The notes under the pieces: generated by a model
The model's input: only the letters and a program-made list of their open reading frames with translations
Database searches by the model: none
Told to the model about the DNA's origin: nothing
In this document: positions 62,234-64,000 of the stretch, one piece after another
Position numbering within the stretch: the stretch's first letter is position 1
Layout: each line of letters opens with the position of its first letter
Program-made: the position numbers and the translations under genes
Assembly (NCBI GenBank): GCA_035378985.1
Contig: DAOSUR010000013.1
Location: 1-64,000 of the forward strand
Reading direction: 5' to 3'
DNA: 64,000 nucleotides
DNA from: Anaerohalosphaeraceae bacterium
Lineage (GTDB): Bacteria; Planctomycetota; Phycisphaerae; Sedimentisphaerales; Anaerohalosphaeraceae

Positions 62234-64000
62234 ATGAAATTGCTGCTTCTTCCCGCATCATTTTTCCTCGCCATGGGTTTGGCGTATTCGGGTCAATCGG
62301 GTGATTTAACCGAGGATGGGGTTGTGGACATCCAGGATCTTTCCGCACTTTCCCAATACTGGCTGTCTCAGGTTCCGTCTGTTCGGCATTATCCGGTTGC
62401 CGTGACAGTAGCCGCATCGAATGCTTCGCCGGAGGACAAGGCCTCCGCAGATTTTGTCTGCGACGGAGTCAATGACCAGGAAGAAATTATGGCAGCCTAT
62501 CAGGTTCTTTTAAACAGGACGGCGGATGTACACATCGGCGGGGCTGTTCGGAATTTATACATCGGCGGCAAAATTGAACTTACGGCAGGGTGGTATAATA
62601 TTGACGGGGCAATCAACATCACCGGGCCGGCTCCTGTGACGCTGGAAGGGGTTGGCTTCCAAAGTGATTGGCGCACATCGTCATTCTATGGTGCAGGTAC
62701 CGTTCTGAAACTGAATTATTTGGGCACTCTTTTGAATTATGCATATACATCTGACCCGCCTACCGGCTGGTCCTGCGGGCAAATTCGCGGCATATGGTTT
62801 GATGGAAACAGCGCAGGTCTTTCCGGTGCTTACGCCAATGCTCCAGGTTTGACCTTCAGTGCAGGCATCCGGATTGCCTCCAAAGGGGATGTCCATATTA
62901 CCGACTGCATGTTCGCCAATTTCGAACATGAGTGGGTGCTGTATTCGAGTGCTCATGGGATTTGGGTCGATCACTGCGATTTTGAAAACAGTTATCCAAT
63001 CCGGGGAATTGTTTATTTAGATACATGGTCCGGTCTGAAGCGAGATTGGATCAGCAGTTGTCATTTTGCCCGCTGTGCCCAATCAACCTCTTTTCCGGCA
63101 GTCTATGGCATTTATGTGAATCATAATATGGTTTGGATTAGCAGCTGCAATTTTGAACGGATCAGCACGGATTGCTCGGAAACCGTGCCTTACGGGATTT
63201 ATTTAAATAAGGCCGGAGATGTCAAAATCACGAACTGCACTTTTTCCTATGTGTGTGAGCCGACAGCCAAGCCTGCTCATGCGGCCGGAGCCGTCATTTA
63301 TGCCTCGGCCTACAGCGGCGGGTCCAAAATCATCGGCAATACCTTTGAAAACAGCGCCGGGGCCGTCGGAGCCAGAGTTCTGTCGATTAACGCCCCGGAC
63401 ATCATCGTATCCAGCAACACGTTCCATGCCTGCAATCTGACTTTGGATGCCTCTTCTGCGCTGTCTTCCGTCCTCGAACTTCTTTCCGATGCCCGGCGAA
63501 TCAAGGTTGCCGACAATATTGTGCAGCAGTGTCTGGATAATCCCGCCGGCTGCGGCATTCGCATCAGCGGGGCCAAACAGATATCCCTGACCGGAAATAT
63601 CATCAGTTCTCTGCCTTCGGATGCAGTTTGGATTCAAAGCGGCAGCGAAGATATTCTGCTTCAGGGCAACAGCGGGTTCGCCTGGGGTGGTGACGGCTCT
63701 TTTGTACGTCTGGAGCGAAACACCAGGCATATTTCCATTCTCAGCAATCAGGCCGATGGAACCATCAGTGCATCAGCCCGCAGCGGGGCTTTTCTCTGGG
63801 CGGCCGCCGGCTCGCAGGGATTGGTCGAGAATCTCTGCTTATCCGGAAATCATGTATACAATGTCGACCATTCTTTTCATCCGAATACGGATTGGGCATC
63901 GGTAAGGGAATTCACCGCGTCGGCCAACAAAGGGTTGAATGCAGTTTTCAGCGGTCCTTGCGACAGTGTCTTGCCTCCGCTTCCGATGGCGGCATTCGAT
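62234..64000 (+). CDS. Secreted parallel beta-helix protein with N-terminal dockerin-like repeat (partial)
   Basis: The frame is open for 589 codons to the window edge. The ATG at 62234 follows AAAGGGGG. A signal peptide is at about 1-20, then a dockerin-like repeat (GDLTEDGVVDIQDLSALSQY), then many PbH1-type coils (GDVHITDCMFANF, WISSCNFERI, GDVKITNCTFSYV, SKIIGNTFENS). Such right-handed beta-helices are typical of polysaccharide lyases, epimerases and adhesins; no catalytic residues can be assigned yet. The dockerin-like element is at the front here, unlike the propeller protein at 41-42.5 kb. Confidence 0.8.
   Translation, partial: MKLLLLPASFFLAMGLAYSGQSGDLTEDGVVDIQDLSALSQYWLSQVPSVRHYPVAVTVAASNASPEDKASADFVCDGVNDQEEIMAAYQVLLNRTADVHIGGAVRNLYIGGKIELTAGWYNIDGAINITGPAPVTLEGVGFQSDWRTSSFYGAGTVLKLNYLGTLLNYAYTSDPPTGWSCGQIRGIWFDGNSAGLSGAYANAPGLTFSAGIRIASKGDVHITDCMFANFEHEWVLYSSAHGIWVDHCDFENSYPIRGIVYLDTWSGLKRDWISSCHFARCAQSTSFPAVYGIYVNHNMVWISSCNFERISTDCSETVPYGIYLNKAGDVKITNCTFSYVCEPTAKPAHAAGAVIYASAYSGGSKIIGNTFENSAGAVGARVLSINAPDIIVSSNTFHACNLTLDASSALSSVLELLSDARRIKVADNIVQQCLDNPAGCGIRISGAKQISLTGNIISSLPSDAVWIQSGSEDILLQGNSGFAWGGDGSFVRLERNTRHISILSNQADGTISASARSGAFLWAAAGSQGLVENLCLSGNHVYNVDHSFHPNTDWASVREFTASANKGLNAVFSGPCDSVLPPLPMAAFD

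Overview
The window looks like a chromosomal segment of a planctomycete, probably class Phycisphaerae. This is an inference from marker families: a PEP-CTERM sorting tail at the left edge, pseudopilin-type domains with a late Asp-Gly motif, secreted proteins carrying the dockerin-like repeat GDxxxDGxVxxxDxxxLxxxW, and an ECF sigma factor paired with a membrane anti-sigma protein. Genes are dense, the DNA is moderately GC-rich, and many genes overlap their neighbour by 4 bases. I saw no rRNA, tRNA, CRISPR array, transposase or integrase.

Layout. 1-3 kb: end of a PEP-CTERM protein, a lipoprotein, a pseudopilin, a 600-bp island of short word-like repeats and a DRG/Obg-type GTPase. 3-5.5 kb: a secreted GH51 arabinofuranosidase. 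5.5-11.9 kb (minus strand): a leucine operon, leuA-leuC-leuD-methyltransferase-leuB. It is preceded by a short leucine-rich reading frame that looks like an attenuation leader, and it is interrupted by word-repeat islands, one of which carries an S23/four-helix-bundle gene. 12-13.7 kb: a membrane protein and pyrF. 13.7-26.5 kb: a near-consensus promoter, a secreted HEAT-repeat protein, the complete F-type ATP synthase set (atpZ, atpI, a, c, b, delta, alpha, gamma, beta, epsilon), a small unknown protein, a beta-propeller protein and purH. 26.6-33.8 kb: an ECF sigma factor with an anti-sigma/pseudopilin fusion, queG, prfB with its programmed frameshift, pepA, a small lipoprotein, folE and a double-length PTPS-like protein.

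34-62 kb is a large surface-polysaccharide locus. It encodes sugar-nucleotide synthesis (UDP-glucuronate, its 4-epimer, GDP-fucose, and a UDP-diacetamido-glucuronate-type sugar through wlbA/wlbB/wlbC and a second UDP-sugar dehydrogenase), a flippase, a polymerase, four glycosyltransferases, three hexapeptide acyltransferases and a WecA-like initiating transferase. Embedded in it are a 3-hydroxyacyl-CoA dehydrogenase, a thiolase-fold protein and an 835-residue GNAT-GNAT-ATP-grasp fusion. Together these suggest that the glycan is decorated with an acyl or amino-acid group. The window ends inside a secreted parallel beta-helix protein.

The two observations I rate highest are: (1) the GNAT-GNAT-ATP-grasp fusion with its acyl-CoA neighbours; (2) a set of intergenic islands, built from short tandem words in inverted orientation, which abut or supply the stop codon of a neighbouring gene and in two cases enclose S23-family genes from different subfamilies.
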